A DNA stretch of 64,000 nucleotides from Rhabdophis nuchalis (lineage: Eukaryota > Chordata > Lepidosauria > Squamata > Natricidae): assembly GCA_039707465.1 (NCBI GenBank), contig CM077648.1, positions 23,560,119-23,624,118 on the forward strand, written 5' to 3'. This document shows positions 1 through 13,200 of this stretch, piece by piece (positions within the stretch are counted from its first letter, which is position 1; the number at the start of each line of letters is the position of its first letter). The notes beneath the pieces are model-generated. The model saw only the letters and a list, made by a program, of their open reading frames with translations, did no database searches and had not been told where the DNA came from. The position numbers and the translations under genes were made by a program.

Positions 1-115
1 GCTTTTAAGAAGAGACTAGACAGCTACGTACTTGTCTGGAATGGTGTAGGATCTCCTGATTGTGCAGGGCGTTGGACTGGAAGATCTCCAAGATCCCTTC
101 CAACTCTGTTATTTT
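1..115 (+). repeat. CR1/L3-type LINE 3' end fragment
   Basis: The sequence reads as the C-terminal FKKRLDSY-like segment followed by the typical 3' UTR words (gggttggact.gaagatctcc, ccttccaactctgtta). This is the common squamate CR1/L3 tail in sense orientation, cut by the window edge. Confidence 0.7.
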
Positions 116-289
116 GTTATTTACTGTTGCTTTGGAAGAGGACTACATTGTAAATTACTGTTTTGTTTGGGATTAGCTCTTCCTTCATATAATTTTGATT
201 TACTGTAGTCAGTAACCATGTGAGTGTTATACTTGATGAGTACAGTAGCAAATCTAGAATTATATTTATAATAAAGTAATGGTTTAGAA

Positions 290-515
290 CAGTGGTAGTC
301 AACCTGGTCCCTACCGCCCACTAGTGGGTATTCCAGCTTTCATGGTGGGTGGTAGGGATTTTGTCCGATATTGAAGCACTTTACTTTTTAAAATTTAATT
401 GACTTCTCTACTTTATAAATCACCATTACTGTGGAACCTGTGGGCAGTTAGAAAATTTTACTACTAACAGAGATACAAAAATGGGCGGTAGGTATAAAAA
501 GGTTGACTACCCCTG
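290..515 (+). mobile_element. hAT MITE, family A (copy 1)
   Basis: The element begins CAGTGGTAGTCAACCTGG and ends GTTGACTACCCCTG, with the 8-bp direct repeat gtttagaa on both sides. The same 225-bp sequence recurs at 7716-7939, 54359-54584 and 55947-56172. Terminal CAG/CTG with 8-bp duplication is the hAT hallmark. Confidence 0.88.
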
Positions 516-559
516 GTTTAGAATATGTATTTTCTTTAAGAGCCTTACTAAGGGCCTTA

Positions 560-1075
560 TTAACCACTGTTTATATTTTTGAAGTTCAACTGGATTGGAC
601 TTTGCTGCCTGAGGTTAAGATAGACAAATGGCAGTCCAGTCTCTTCTTGAAAGTTTCCAGTGATGAAACTCTCACAACTTCTGAAGGCAACTTCTGTTCC
701 ATTGGCTGATTGTTCTCGCTGTCAGAAAATTTCTCCTTATTTACAGGTTGAATCTCTCTGTTTCCATCCATTATTCCTTGTCTGGCCTTCAGGTGCCTTG
801 GAAAATAGCTTGACCCTTTCCTCTCTGTGGCAGCGCCTCAAATATTGGTAGACTGCTATCATATCTCCCTTGGCCCTTCTTTCACTAGACTAGCCATGCC
901 CAGTTCTTGTAACCATTCATCGTATGTTTTAGCCTCCATTCCCCTAATCTTGGTTGCTCTTTTCTGCACTCTTTTTAGAGTCTCCACATCTTTTTTATAG
1001 TATGCTGACTAAAACAGAATGCAGTACTCTAGATGTGGTCTTACTAACTTCTTGGGAGGATCGATGTATTCAAAT
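560..1075 (-). repeat. CR1/L3-type LINE fragment
   Basis: Minus-strand remnants of the LINE C-terminus (SLETFKKRLDCHLS) and the words atatctcccttggcccttc and tgcactctttttagagtc, typical of vertebrate CR1/L3. It is related to 20385-20790 and has many frame breaks, so it is old. It ends shortly before SLC9B2 coding exon 1123-1259. Confidence 0.75.
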
Positions 1076-1122
1076 AATTTTATTTCCAGAGGACAGAAAT
1101 CTGTCATAAAAATACAGTATAC

Positions 1123-1259
1123 CTGCACAGTAGCTTTGGGGATCCAAGCCAATGCAATAAATATTCTCTCTTTCAGCTCAAAACCAGCACAACAGACCAA
1201 TACAAAAGTGGCTGTAATTCGGGCTATCAACCCAACAGCCAGTATAGCAATGCAAAATC
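1123..1259 (-). CDS. SLC9B2: SLC9B2 exon (residues 415-460), last in window
   Basis: Acceptor ttgttgcag and donor GTATAC. It encodes FCIAILAVGLIARITATF, VCCAGFELKERIFIALAW and PKATVQ. The expected next block (family AAIGS...ALDTAR) is not found between 1 and 1122, so the remaining exons lie outside the window. Confidence 0.94.
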
Positions 1260-4200
1260 CTGCAACAAAGAAATAGATTTAATTATTTCTGGTATTAAGA
1301 AAAGAATCACCTCAACACCTAAATGGCATAATTTTCCTTCTGGTAATGAACCCCTCCAAAGACAATATGCCTAAATGCCTGCTTGTTAGTGCAAGACTTA
1401 CCAACTGTTTGAGGATCAAGAGATGCGACAGATATTTCAGCGCCAATCAAACCAAAAAGAAAAGGTTGGAAAATCTCCCATGCAACCTTAATAATTTTTT
1501 CTACCTCTTTCTGCAAAAAAAAAAGCAATTCATTTTTGTTGCACAGTACTGTACATTCATGCAGAAGATACATAACACATACTTAATTATTTTCATATTA
1601 TTAAATAAGATTTTCAAAAAAATAAGTGATCCAATTAAATGTGCCATGTTCTTGCTCTCATCTTAGGAAGAGTGATTCTATCATTATAAAGATGACATCA
1701 CATCTTTCAAATATTAAGATATTAAGGACACTACTAATAACTTAATAGGAGCTTTGAAATTATAAATATTCCTCCTTAAACACAATTTAAGCCAATACCA
1801 TCTTTTAGTTATTTCTATAACATACTATAGAAGTAATTAAAAAGATGGTAGTTCTTTTCCAGTTCTCCTTTTTTCATTAAAACACCCTGTTCTCACCTAA
1901 TCCCATTCACTTTTATTCATAATATCATAATATCAAGTTTCCCTGAAAATAAGACAGGGTCTTATTTCTTTTGATCCCCAAAATAAGCGCTTGGCCTTAT
2001 TTTCAGGGAGGTCTTATTATTTTTGAGATGCAGGAGGCGGCGAGTGTGGTCACTTCATGGTTGCTGCTGTGTTGCAATGTTTTCAGGGAGGACTTATTTT
2101 AGCGCATGCGGTCAAAAGCCCGATTGGGCTTATTATCCGGGAGATCTTATTTTCAGGGAAACAGGGTACTCAACAGAGATATATAATATTTTTCCCAGAA
2201 CATTTGCTTTGATTGAATGGGGAGAAAAAAATTATCCACTAAACTAAGAGTCACTGTACACTGTGATGCAATATTAGCACCATTTCCTCTTTCCCCCCCA
2301 AAAACTGAATGTCACTGCTTATGAACTTAGGATACATTTAGACAAAGAAGATGGCAGTCAAAGAAACCTTCGAATCAGTAGAAATGTTTTTTTTAAAAAT
2401 ACCCATAAAATCATAGGACAGGGAACTTCAAAATACCTCACAAAGAAATGGTTAAAATATGGAACCAAAGTTGAAGCATTTTTTTACACTTTCAACTTGC
2501 CCAGAATATTTCATAAACTTTCATATTTTGGAATCAAGGTGACTTTTTGGTTACATGATAATTAAATACTCACTTTTTCATCAGACCATGATAAACCAGC
2601 CAGAAATGCCAAGACAATTGTGCACAGTCCTCCAGATCCAGGGAACTCAAAATACATACTGCTAAAAATAGCAAATATTGATAAGCCTATAATAAAGAAT
2701 GCTCTCTTCCATACAAGATATGTCTAGGGAAAGAAATTGGAGAAAGCAAGAGACATGATTCATAAATGTCAATCCAAACTTGACAAGAAACCTTGAAAAG
2801 AATACAATAATTTGGAATTGCATGACCATGTAATACTTGGGAAATTCTGTAGACCTTGTCTAATATATAAAGTTAAGTAGGGTTACCTCTGGATAGGGAA
2901 GTGGTTGGGGAAAAAAATGTTGAATTAAAACAACAGCAAATTACTTTCAGAATGCTGCAACAAAACTGCTTATGTCCTCAATTCAGTTCAAGCAATTTTT
3001 ACTTTTTCTTCAAAATTAATACACTACAAATCTAAGTCGTGCTTGCTTCAAAAAGAAATTGGACAAACTAATTTGGAACTCATACAAATACAGGTAGCCC
3101 TCAACTTACAACCATTATTGAGTCCAACATTGCCCCCAAAGCAAGTTAATGAGTCGTGCTCCATTTTACGACCTTTTTGTTATGGCTGTTAAGTGAATCG
3201 TGCAGACTTTAAGTGAATCTGGCTTCCCCCATTGATTTGGCTTGGCAGAAGCTTCCTAAGAAGGGCAAATGATAATCCCAGATTCTCGGGATGCTGCAAC
3301 CATCATAAATACCTGCTAGTTGCCAAGCATCCAAAGTTTGATCACGTGACCCTGGGAATGCTGCAACAGCTATACGTTTGAAAATTGGTCATGTCACTGT
3401 AGAGCATTGTAGCTTTGAACAATCACTAAATGAATGGTTGCAAGTTGAGGACCTACCTCTATAACACCTCTCTTCTATTCATTGAAGCAGCCCAATATTT
3501 TGTTAGGTATCTGAATCTGAAAAAAGGTACCACTGTTTTAAAGAGTTAACTCTGTAGTGTGATTTTCTTCAAAAGCTTGAACAAAGAACAACTTCAATGA
3601 ATAATGAAGTGAGGTTGTGCTGATATTTGCACAAGGTCCAAGGCACTCTTCTGATCAAAGCATTTGCAACTCTGCCAGATACATTATTATTATGTATTCC
3701 TATTATTCCAGCTAAAGTGTGACAAGGAGTTTATTTTAAATGTGTTGTTTCTTCTCATGCTTCAACAGACAGCGGACTGCTACATTTCAAAAGGTTTTCT
3801 CTTCTTACCTGATCCTTGCTTGGAAAGTAACGAATAAAAATGCCTAAAAGTCCACCAGCTGCTATACCCACTGCAACTTCTAATATACCTCGAAAGACAT
3901 TTGTAAGAGTGGAGCCTGTTTTGGCAAAGTAGAAAAAGAGGATTCAAATGGATTGTTGGATAATCCCGCAGCTAGCATTTATAAGCATGGCTGGCATTCC
4001 CCTTATGTGAGCAGTGAGCGAGCGCCTGCATGCGCTCTTCATTTGCATGAGCGGCAGGCATGCATGCATGCCACTTGTGCAAGTGGAGTTGTGTGCATTT
4101 GCGTGCTTGTCTACCACTTGCGTGGAACTGTCCTCTCTCTCCCCCCTATGCTGGTCGGCAAATCCAGAAAGGTTGGGGAACTCTGTTCTAGACAGTTCAG

Positions 4201-7200
4201 AGGCCTTGGGCGTTACCAAAATGGCAAGGTGTAACACTTATAACATGCTTATAATAGGTTCACAATCACTGCATTATGCCTTTTAACGGCAATAGCTGTC
4301 AATAAGAACATGGTAACGCAATTTGTAATACAAACAATTTCTTCTTCATTGAAAACTTGATCTCTACTAGGTGGTAAAGTATATGTCACATAAGTATATG
4401 TGGAACAGATAGTAAAGAAATGTGCACTAAGTTCTCAGGTTCATCCTAACAGGTACAATTTTTCCATTTTATGAATTCTATTGTGTGACAAATAAAGATT
4501 TTGGTATAAAATCAGCATGAAAGGTTTTTTTTAATAAACTTGTGTAGGAGAACCTAGCATTATGACCAAGAAGACAGGTGGCTTGGATGTGTCTTATCAA
4601 TTATACTAGACAGGTACCTGAAGCGAATGCTATCCCTAAGCAGGTGTTGAAGCCTGTGATAGCCAGAATGTCATCGAAACTTCCTGCAGCCATTAGTAAA
4701 GTTGGGACACCTTTGTCAACACCATATCCTCCTGCTTGTAAAACCAACATTGAGGGGACTACAACTGCAGGAGACACAGCACCTAAGACAAATCTGAACA
4801 CACAAATCAACTTTTAGTTACAAATCAATTTGTAGTTATCTCTTCCACTTTTCACAGTCACAGTAGGATTTGCAATTTACAAGTGAAAGGGAAAACTGAA
4901 GAACTGTGTTGTGAGCTGAAAAACGCAGTATAAAAGTACTAATTTTATTCATGAAAATGTACATGGTTGCCCAACTCACCCTCTAGTGACTCCAGGCAGG
5001 TTACAAGGCTAAAATCCCAATACATAAATAATACAAACAGCAAGAACCCCTACCCTCCTGACAAAAATTAAACGAACCATGCCATTCTCGGTCTCCAGGC
5101 CTGTTGGCAGAACTATATGTTCAGGACCTTGTGAAAGAGTGCCAAGGTGGGGACCAATCTTATCTCTGCAAAGATGTTCCACAGGAAGGGAGCCATCACA
5201 TAGAAAGCCTTTCCTGCTCCCATCAGATGGCTCTTCCTTAGGAAGTATTCCCTGCCACCCTGCTCTGATGGGTTGGGTAGATCTGACTGACAACATAACC
5301 TGATCCCAAGCCATTTAGGTCTTTGAAGGTGACAACTAGCACATGGACTTGGATCTGGAACCAAATTGGTAGCCAATGCAGCTCCCACAAGAGAAGTGAC
5401 ACAGCTGCAAGTGTAGGCCTGCACAAAACCACGTGGGCTGCTGCATTTTGAACCAAATGAAGCTTTCAGACAGTTTTCAAGCGCACCCCATGTAGAGACC
5501 ATTGCAATAGTGAAGATGGAAGGTAAGAACTGTTATATGTTAAGAATATAGGCTGATTCCTTGAAGCACATTGTATTGACATAATATAACACTGTAGACC
5601 ATAACTGTTTATTCTGGTTTAATGTATGAGCCCAACTATTGGATTTTGTAAACCAAAGTAGTTGTTGATTATTTGTAATCTACCTTTGATTCAGGAACTT
5701 AAAGTGCTATACATAACAATCCATTCTACTATTTTCCCACAGAAAAATAGCTCTGTGAGATAAATTGAGTTGAAAGAGAGATGATGACCCAGAGTGCTTT
5801 TGGGGCTCAGAATGAACTAGAAGCTGAATCTTTTCGATTTTAATCTAAGCACTTCACGGTTACACTACACTAGTTTGTGGTTCCGCATGTTACGTGAACC
5901 ATCCAGTCATGGTTTATTAAGAAATTATTGCTAAAGATACATCTTAGCAAGATGTTTTTAAAGACTTCTGAACAGGATTAAAATTTTCCTTTGAATTAAT
6001 GATGATTCAACGTAGGTTTTCTCTCTCACTAAATATGCAACTTTGCAAATTCCAGATGCATTTATGGATCAGGGCTTTAAATCCTACCCTAATCCTCTGT
6101 GGTATGACAAGAACATATGTTTTACAGCATAATCAAACTAAATCAGATGTGACACCTGCACTGTACCCATGACTTCATGGAAGAGAAAAGACAGTTTTGG
6201 CCCATAAAAGGAAAGAAAAAAACCCACACTATTTTTGAGTTGGAAGAGGAACTTACCCAAGCATAAATCCCCATTGCCATGGCAGGTGCATGAGAAAATG
6301 AGATATGACTGCCGCTGTACATGCTTCTATTAGGCAGGGTCCCAAGCTTAATCTAAAGCAGACAGACTTTAGCTTTTTCAGTGCCTGGAAGATAAATGCA
6401 TTTGGAAGTCAGTGGAATTGCTTTTTAAATGTTTTGAAGACCACAGAAGAAAACCCTATGAGATTTGCTCTATTTGGCAATGGCCGGGACTTGCTTCAGC
6501 AGGTTTTATGAGACAGTTTCTGATTGTTCTGCTTATCTGAACAGTCTCCTAAGCACTATGTTTTAATAATTTCTTTTCTGCTGTGTATGTCTTTTGGTTA
6601 TTTGTTACTTTACATTATGTACAGTGCATTGAGGCACAGATCTAATGGAGGGCATATAAATTGAATTACTCAATTAAGAAGTAATGCAGATAGAATTGCA
6701 TGGAATTAAGGATCTAAAGATCAGAAACCTTAGGATCAGCATCTATGTTCCTTCTTGGCCAAGCTGTGTTAAGGTACTATGATAAAAATGTTTTGTTTTA
6801 TTGCATTGTATTTTATTGTATTATTTTATTTTATTGTATTATTTTATTTTGTCTTGGAGTCACTCTTGACCTCTGGAGATTTAATGGATAAATCTCTGAA
6901 GTTTTCTTGGCAAGATTTCAGAAGTGGTTTGTCATTGCATCCTCCTTGGGGATAAAATGAAGTGACTCTCCCAAGGTCACCCAGCTTGCTTTGTGCCTAA
7001 AGCAAAACTAGAAGAGTTTCTATCCTGATGCCTTAACCACTGTACCAAACTGGCTCTACACAGTGATGGGGATGCCATAAAAAAATCTGGGTATCTACTA
7101 GATGGCCACAAATAAACACAGGGATCCCAACTGGTGTTTTTTTTTTTTTACCATCTGTATATGAAATCCCTACCTAGTGAGCATGCTGCTTTATAAAAGG

Positions 7201-10200
7201 TGGTAGAACTCAGGGTTTTCTCTTATGTGCTGAATTTACAATGGTTTTGCTTGTGCAAAAAGCAGGAACAGGTAAACTGTAGCACTCCAGACATAGCTGA
7301 ACGACAATTTTCAGCTTCCTTCACCATAGCAAATGCTGGCTCAGGCTGTTAAGAATTATAATAGGGCAACATTTAGCATGCCACAATTTAATGTATTTGC
7401 ATACTGCATTAAGTAAAATCTGGCATATGGTCTTAATTTAATATAACAAAGTAAAAAAAAATCAGGAAAAAGGACCCCAACATTTTACATGTATTCTAGT
7501 TCCAATCTTTTTGGCCAGAAATCAGAAAAGAAAAGATCAGTACAGATTAATTGGCCTAACTGACATGAGGAACCTAGATTAATTTAATTTAATTTATTCA
7601 AATTTATACCCCGCACCTGCTCCTAAAAAAGGACCCAGGGCCTTAAGATGCATTAATTGAAAACTTGGTTACAGGTTATGGTTAAGGCCTCTAAAGCTGG
7701 ATCCATGGTCTAGATCAGTGGTAGTCAACTTGGTCCCTACCGCCCACTAGTGGGCGTTCCAGCTTTCATGGTGGGGGTGGGGTTGTGTCCGATACTGAAG
7801 CACTTTCCTTTTTTAAATTTAATTCACTTCCCTACTTTATAAATCACCATTACTGTGGAACCGGTGAACAGTTAGAAAATTTTACTACTAACAGAGATAC
7901 AAAAGTGGGCGGTCGGTATAAAAAGGTTGACTACCCCTGGTCTAGATTCAGATAATATACTACATGAGTTTATTAATCAAGTGACATAGTATGTTGCACA
8001 GCCTTAGTATCGTGGCAATACTGAACCGTTAAAAGGTGAAAGTATGCTCCTACCAGTTCGCATGACTAACAGATGGAGTTTCGAAGAAAATGCTTGAGCT
8101 TTAGATCCACTACATTGCTAAAGTTCTAAAATAGATTACTTATCACTGACTGAAGGAAATCAATTTTAATTTATAAATTTATGAAACAGATATGAGCTAA
8201 AATAGTGTTATGCGCTAAATATAGTAGGGGTTGTCACAGTTCAGGGTTCAGATAATGTCAGCTAATTTCAGTGAAAAGCAGAAGTTTCTGATTTTTCACA
8301 CTCATCCAGGAAAAGAAGAAATGGTAGGAATATCTAATCATCAAATTAATTATGACTCATTACTGTAAATCAAAGTTTGTGTTACCTCTGAATGAAATTA
8401 AAAATTTCTATGTGAATAGGGATCAGAAAAAACGAGCAAAAAACGGTCTATTTTTCGCTTATTTTTGCCCTCCCCTGTCCCCAGAAGCACTCTGGAAGCC
8501 TCCTAAAGGCTATGCACAGTCATTTTGGTGAAGGGGGTGGGGTTTTGGGAGGCCAAAAATGCTGTACAGTGGTACCTCGCTTCACGAACTTAATTCGTGA
8601 ACTGACTCTGTTCGCGTTGCGAATTGGTCGTGAAGCGAGGCACAATTTCCCATAGGGTTCAATGTAAATCCGGTTAATTCGTTCTGACCTTGTTTTTTGG
8701 GTTCAATGTAAAGCAGCTGAGGGGCGATGGAGCAAGCCAGCATGACTTTCGCCCGTCTCTTTCTGGGCTCGGCGCTTCTGCTTGTCGGGACGCTTCCCAG
8801 AAGCGCGGAGCCCAGAAAGAGACGGGCGAAAGTCATGCTGGCAGCCGCTCGCGGGATGTGTGGAAGCGAAGGCAGGGGGGAAGGAGCTGCCTTCCCGGCC
8901 GGGCTCCGCAGCTGAGGGGCGATGGAGCAAACCGCGCAAACTGCTCCATCACCCCTCAGCTGCGGAGCCCGGCCGGGAAGGCAGCTCCTTCCCCCTGCCT
9001 TCGCTTCCACACACACACCCGTCCCCCTCACAACATTCGTTCGTAGATAAAATGTCCGCGGCTCTGGTACGTGAAGCGAGGCGGGGTTCGTGCAGCGGAG
9101 CACATTTTTTGGAAAATTTCTGGTCGTACAGTGAATTGGTCGTAAAGAGAGGCGTTCGTGAAGCGAGGTACCACTGTATTCAGTATATAAGACACACCCA
9201 GATTTTCACCCTCTTTTTTGAGGGAAAAGGGTGCGTCTTATACTCTCAAAAATACAGTATCGACTACAGAGATTTTGAAAAGTGCAATTTAAGGATGCTC
9301 TATGCCTTAAACTATTTTGCAGCTTGAGCCACTTTCGTTTCTCAATAAGCCAAATGGTGACCTAGTTCAATACATGAATCAGAATTTAGTCACAACTTTA
9401 TCACCTGGCTATGCATTTGTTAAGCAAGGACCCTTTGATACTCCACCTTTGGATCAAGGCCAAGGCCAGCCCGGGCCAAGATGATCGCAAGAGCAATACT
9501 TCTTAGGGTGGCTCCCCATTTCACATTGATCACGACTATGTCAGTGACCCATGGGATGTTTCTTAGAAGAAATCCAACAAGCAACATTCCTAAACAGGAG
9601 GCAAAAGGTGCATATTATTAATTGACACAATTGGCAGTTCCAAAGTTGGAAACATTTGCTCTGAAGTCCAGGGCCTTCAAAGATGTTTTCCTTTTCTGTA
9701 CACCACTTGAACCAAACATTTAAGAAGGCAACAGCTGTCCTGTGATCATATGGTCCAAGAGTCATACTCCTGAAACCTTATAAAGAGTCCCATTTCCTGA
9801 TCTATGAACCACACAGAAAATGTTTTCCTCCTGAATAAATATGTACAAATTTGTATTCCATCAAATTTCTTTCATAAATTTAACAATTCCATAAGGCTAA
9901 TTAGATGAAAAGATACTGAGCATTAAACCATGTTTGTCTGATCTAGACTCTGTGCTAGGTACTACTTATTATGTGAAACCAGCCATTGGGACTTTATTAA
10001 ATAGACGTTTATGCACTATGGTTAAATAAGTTATTATTTAGCATGATATGGGTCATTGTCCACATTCTGAGAGGAAGCAAATGTGCTAAGTCTAATCACG
10101 ATAAGCCAAAATATAGGTATTATTCAGAAAACAATGGTTAGCACCATGCATTTGCATTTTGTGTGAACATACATTTCTTTGATGATTGGAGCCCAATCAT

Positions 10201-13200
10201 CAAAAACTATAAATCAATATACATAGAATTGTAATCTCAAACTTTTTAAGATGCTATCACAGGATGAGCTGAATGGTAATGATTGCATTCACACAACAAT
10301 CTAAACTAGAATACCACATCACCCACTAAGCTGACCTTACGGGTTTTGTTTTGAATTGTTTTTTGTATATGTCTAATTTAGCTTCATATGCAAACCTATA
10401 TGTAGCTTATGGGTCAATATTTTGTGTGAACCCTTAATAACAGTGTTAGGGTTAGGGTTAGGGTTAAAACACCAAATGGGACTCAAAAATGTAAGGGAAT
10501 TTGAAAAGTAAAGTACTTGCTGAATTGAACCATCCATGGGCCCAAAACATAGTGAATTCAGAATAAAAGAATAATTAAAAATGCTAATTAATTTAAATAA
10601 TCTGCAGTCTGTATACCCATGATGGATCGCTACAGAAATTTGTTAGAGAAACAGGCACAAATTGAGGCTATAAACTAAAAATATATGTTGATAATCTACC
10701 TTTAAAGGGTATAATCAATTCATTTTTCAAATTATTTAAAGATCAAGATGAATATTTATTTGAGAAATGGAAACATTTTTGGAAATTGAGCTGGTGCCTT
10801 TTAATTTGTACCACTAAGACCTAGCATTTTAAAGCCCACTTATAATTATTTTACGATTCCCTATTATAGGAGTTATTCTAATTAATTTCATTTCAAAACA
10901 CAAAATCAAACAGCAACCGAAAACTACCCAGAGTCACTACCCATTCCTTTGGATAACGAGATGGGCAGCATATAAATTTAATGAATACATAAAAAATAAA
11001 TAAAAACAAATCAACTTAATTTACTTTCTCACTAGTTAAAATATCTTCACCAAATAATATTGCATTTTACAAACAATTATAACTTAATTATATAAATTTG
11101 TACTATTTGGCAATTTCACAATGGATTCTTTATTTCAACAACCTATTTAAATGTGAAAAAGCACAGCCTGTCCAACAACATACTTACCCAAAAGAGGAGG
11201 GAGAGGAGGCAGACCAGGAAATTTAATTAATCCCATAATTTTACCACCAATTACAGCAAAAAGATAGAGGAATAAAAATCCAAAGAGGGTCCCACCAGGA
11301 AGACTTTCTTTGGTTGTAATAGACCAGATCACAGCCCAGATCAATGCTACTGCTACCACTGGAAGAAGAAAAAAGTGTAAAATATGTCAACATATTGAAA
11401 ATATTGCTCAGAATTTATATTAATGGGTAAAAGATTATTATTTATATTTAATTATTTGTTACTAAATTGCATGTAGATTATGATTTATAAACAAAAAATT
11501 GGAAACTGCACTTCTAAGATCAATCCAATTTTGCTAAATGTTTCCTTTTATGGTTATAAATCTGCACAATCCAATACACACCACATAATGCAGCCAAATG
11601 ATGGAAATTGGAGCATAGAGTAATGTAACTTTTATTAAATTGTAATTTTCAAAGTGGCAAAAGTGATTAAATGTTTGACAGAGGAGTAATTGTGTTAATT
11701 ATCCATTATTTCTTGGAATATTATCTTCATCATCAAACTAAAAGTATTGCCCTTGGCCAGAGGCATCCATGGGGAAGGGAGTCAAAAGATCATGATGTGA
11801 CCATGTGGCATACAAAAAAAGAAGGCAGGACTTCATGGGTGAAGATTTTTTCAAACTCTAACCTGACACTCTTGCCTTGGCCTAGAACACCCAGTGCATG
11901 TCTACCCAAAGAAATGAATCAGAATCTATATAAATAAAAATGTAATAATAGTTTGTGCAAAACCGCTAATCTCAGAAAGTACTGCAGGGATTGCCATCAA
12001 ATTTTCAAACAATGTTCCTTTGAAATATAGCACCAATGATATATATATAGATTGTGTAGATGTCACACCTGTGCCAGGTACACGCAATGGAAATGTAAAA
12101 AATTGTAAAAAAGGTAGGTAAATGGATACAGAGAGAGCAGTGGGGCACAGGTATTATGTCATCCTTTATGACATCAAATACTCTGAGGGAGAAATACAGT
12201 AGGTAGGTAGGTAGGTAGAGGGATAGAGAGAGGGAGAAATACAGTAGGTAGGTAGGTAGGGAGAGGGAGAGAGAGAGAAATACAGTAGGTAGGTAGGGGG
12301 TCATACGGTGGTTGTATGTACGTGTTTGTGTGTGCAGGTGTAGATCTGGTTGGCCATTTAACCAGACTGGGCCACAGCAACGCGTTGCTGGGAACAGCTA
12401 GTATGTAATATAGAAAATTGGGGAAAGGTAGTGGTGACTGCTATACTTATTGAATATATTAAGGGGAGGTGTCTAAAGACTGCAGTGTATCTAGTAATGA
12501 CACAAAGGATGTGGAACAATAATGTGAAATAAGAGGTATGATTTTGCTAGCTTTGTTTCCGGAAAGGTTGACAATTAATCCCAGCTTTCACCCCCTTGCT
12601 TTAATAGTATTATGCTGATTTTAGAGTTCACAGAACCAATATGTTATAACACTCCATCCTCAAATTGCAAGAATATATGCTGTTGATTTTCACCAGTCAG
12701 ATTATCAATCTTTGCAGACGAGTTGGGCACAGGCAGGGAGCTGCAAAAATGGAACTCCAAGACTAGTTGGACTCAGTAGCCTAAATAACCCCTTCTACTC
12801 AGAGACTCAAGAGAGTCCAACTTATTAGAGACTATTTTCATCGCCCAAGGAACCAGCATTGTGAATAATCAATACTTTCCTATTGGGTAGAATTTGCAAC
12901 TTCACTAGTCACTCATTAACCTATGAGTAAGTCAGACACCTAATAGGAAGATAAGGCTGGCAAGAAGTGGGTGTGGAAGAAAGGGATGGAATGTTATATT
13001 CGATTACTCCTACACTTTTCTGCATGCACCATCCAGTGTGAATTGTAAGAAGGCCGAAGGGCAAGTCACATTTGCTTCAGAGCAATTTTCCCATGCTGAT
13101 TATTCTAGAACATATTAAAATACAATACATCAGATAAATATGCTCTACAGAAAACAGGGGCTTTTTTCTTCATTCTTTTCCCCCTCTTACCATTTGTTGC

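Noticed and set aside
3944..4286. Overlapping 90-97-codon frames on both strands
   Set aside because: No similarity to any protein I know, low-complexity His/Cys/Ala content from catgcatg repeats, and located between good SLC9B2 exons.
6353..6357. Internal TTTAG as alternative acceptor for SLC9B2 exon 6
   Set aside because: Using it would drop the conserved ALKKLK segment and break the phase with the preceding exon.
8582..9327. Several overlapping 60-180-codon frames on both strands
   Set aside because: They arise from the GC-rich palindromes of the Tigger-like MITE and are near mirror images of each other.
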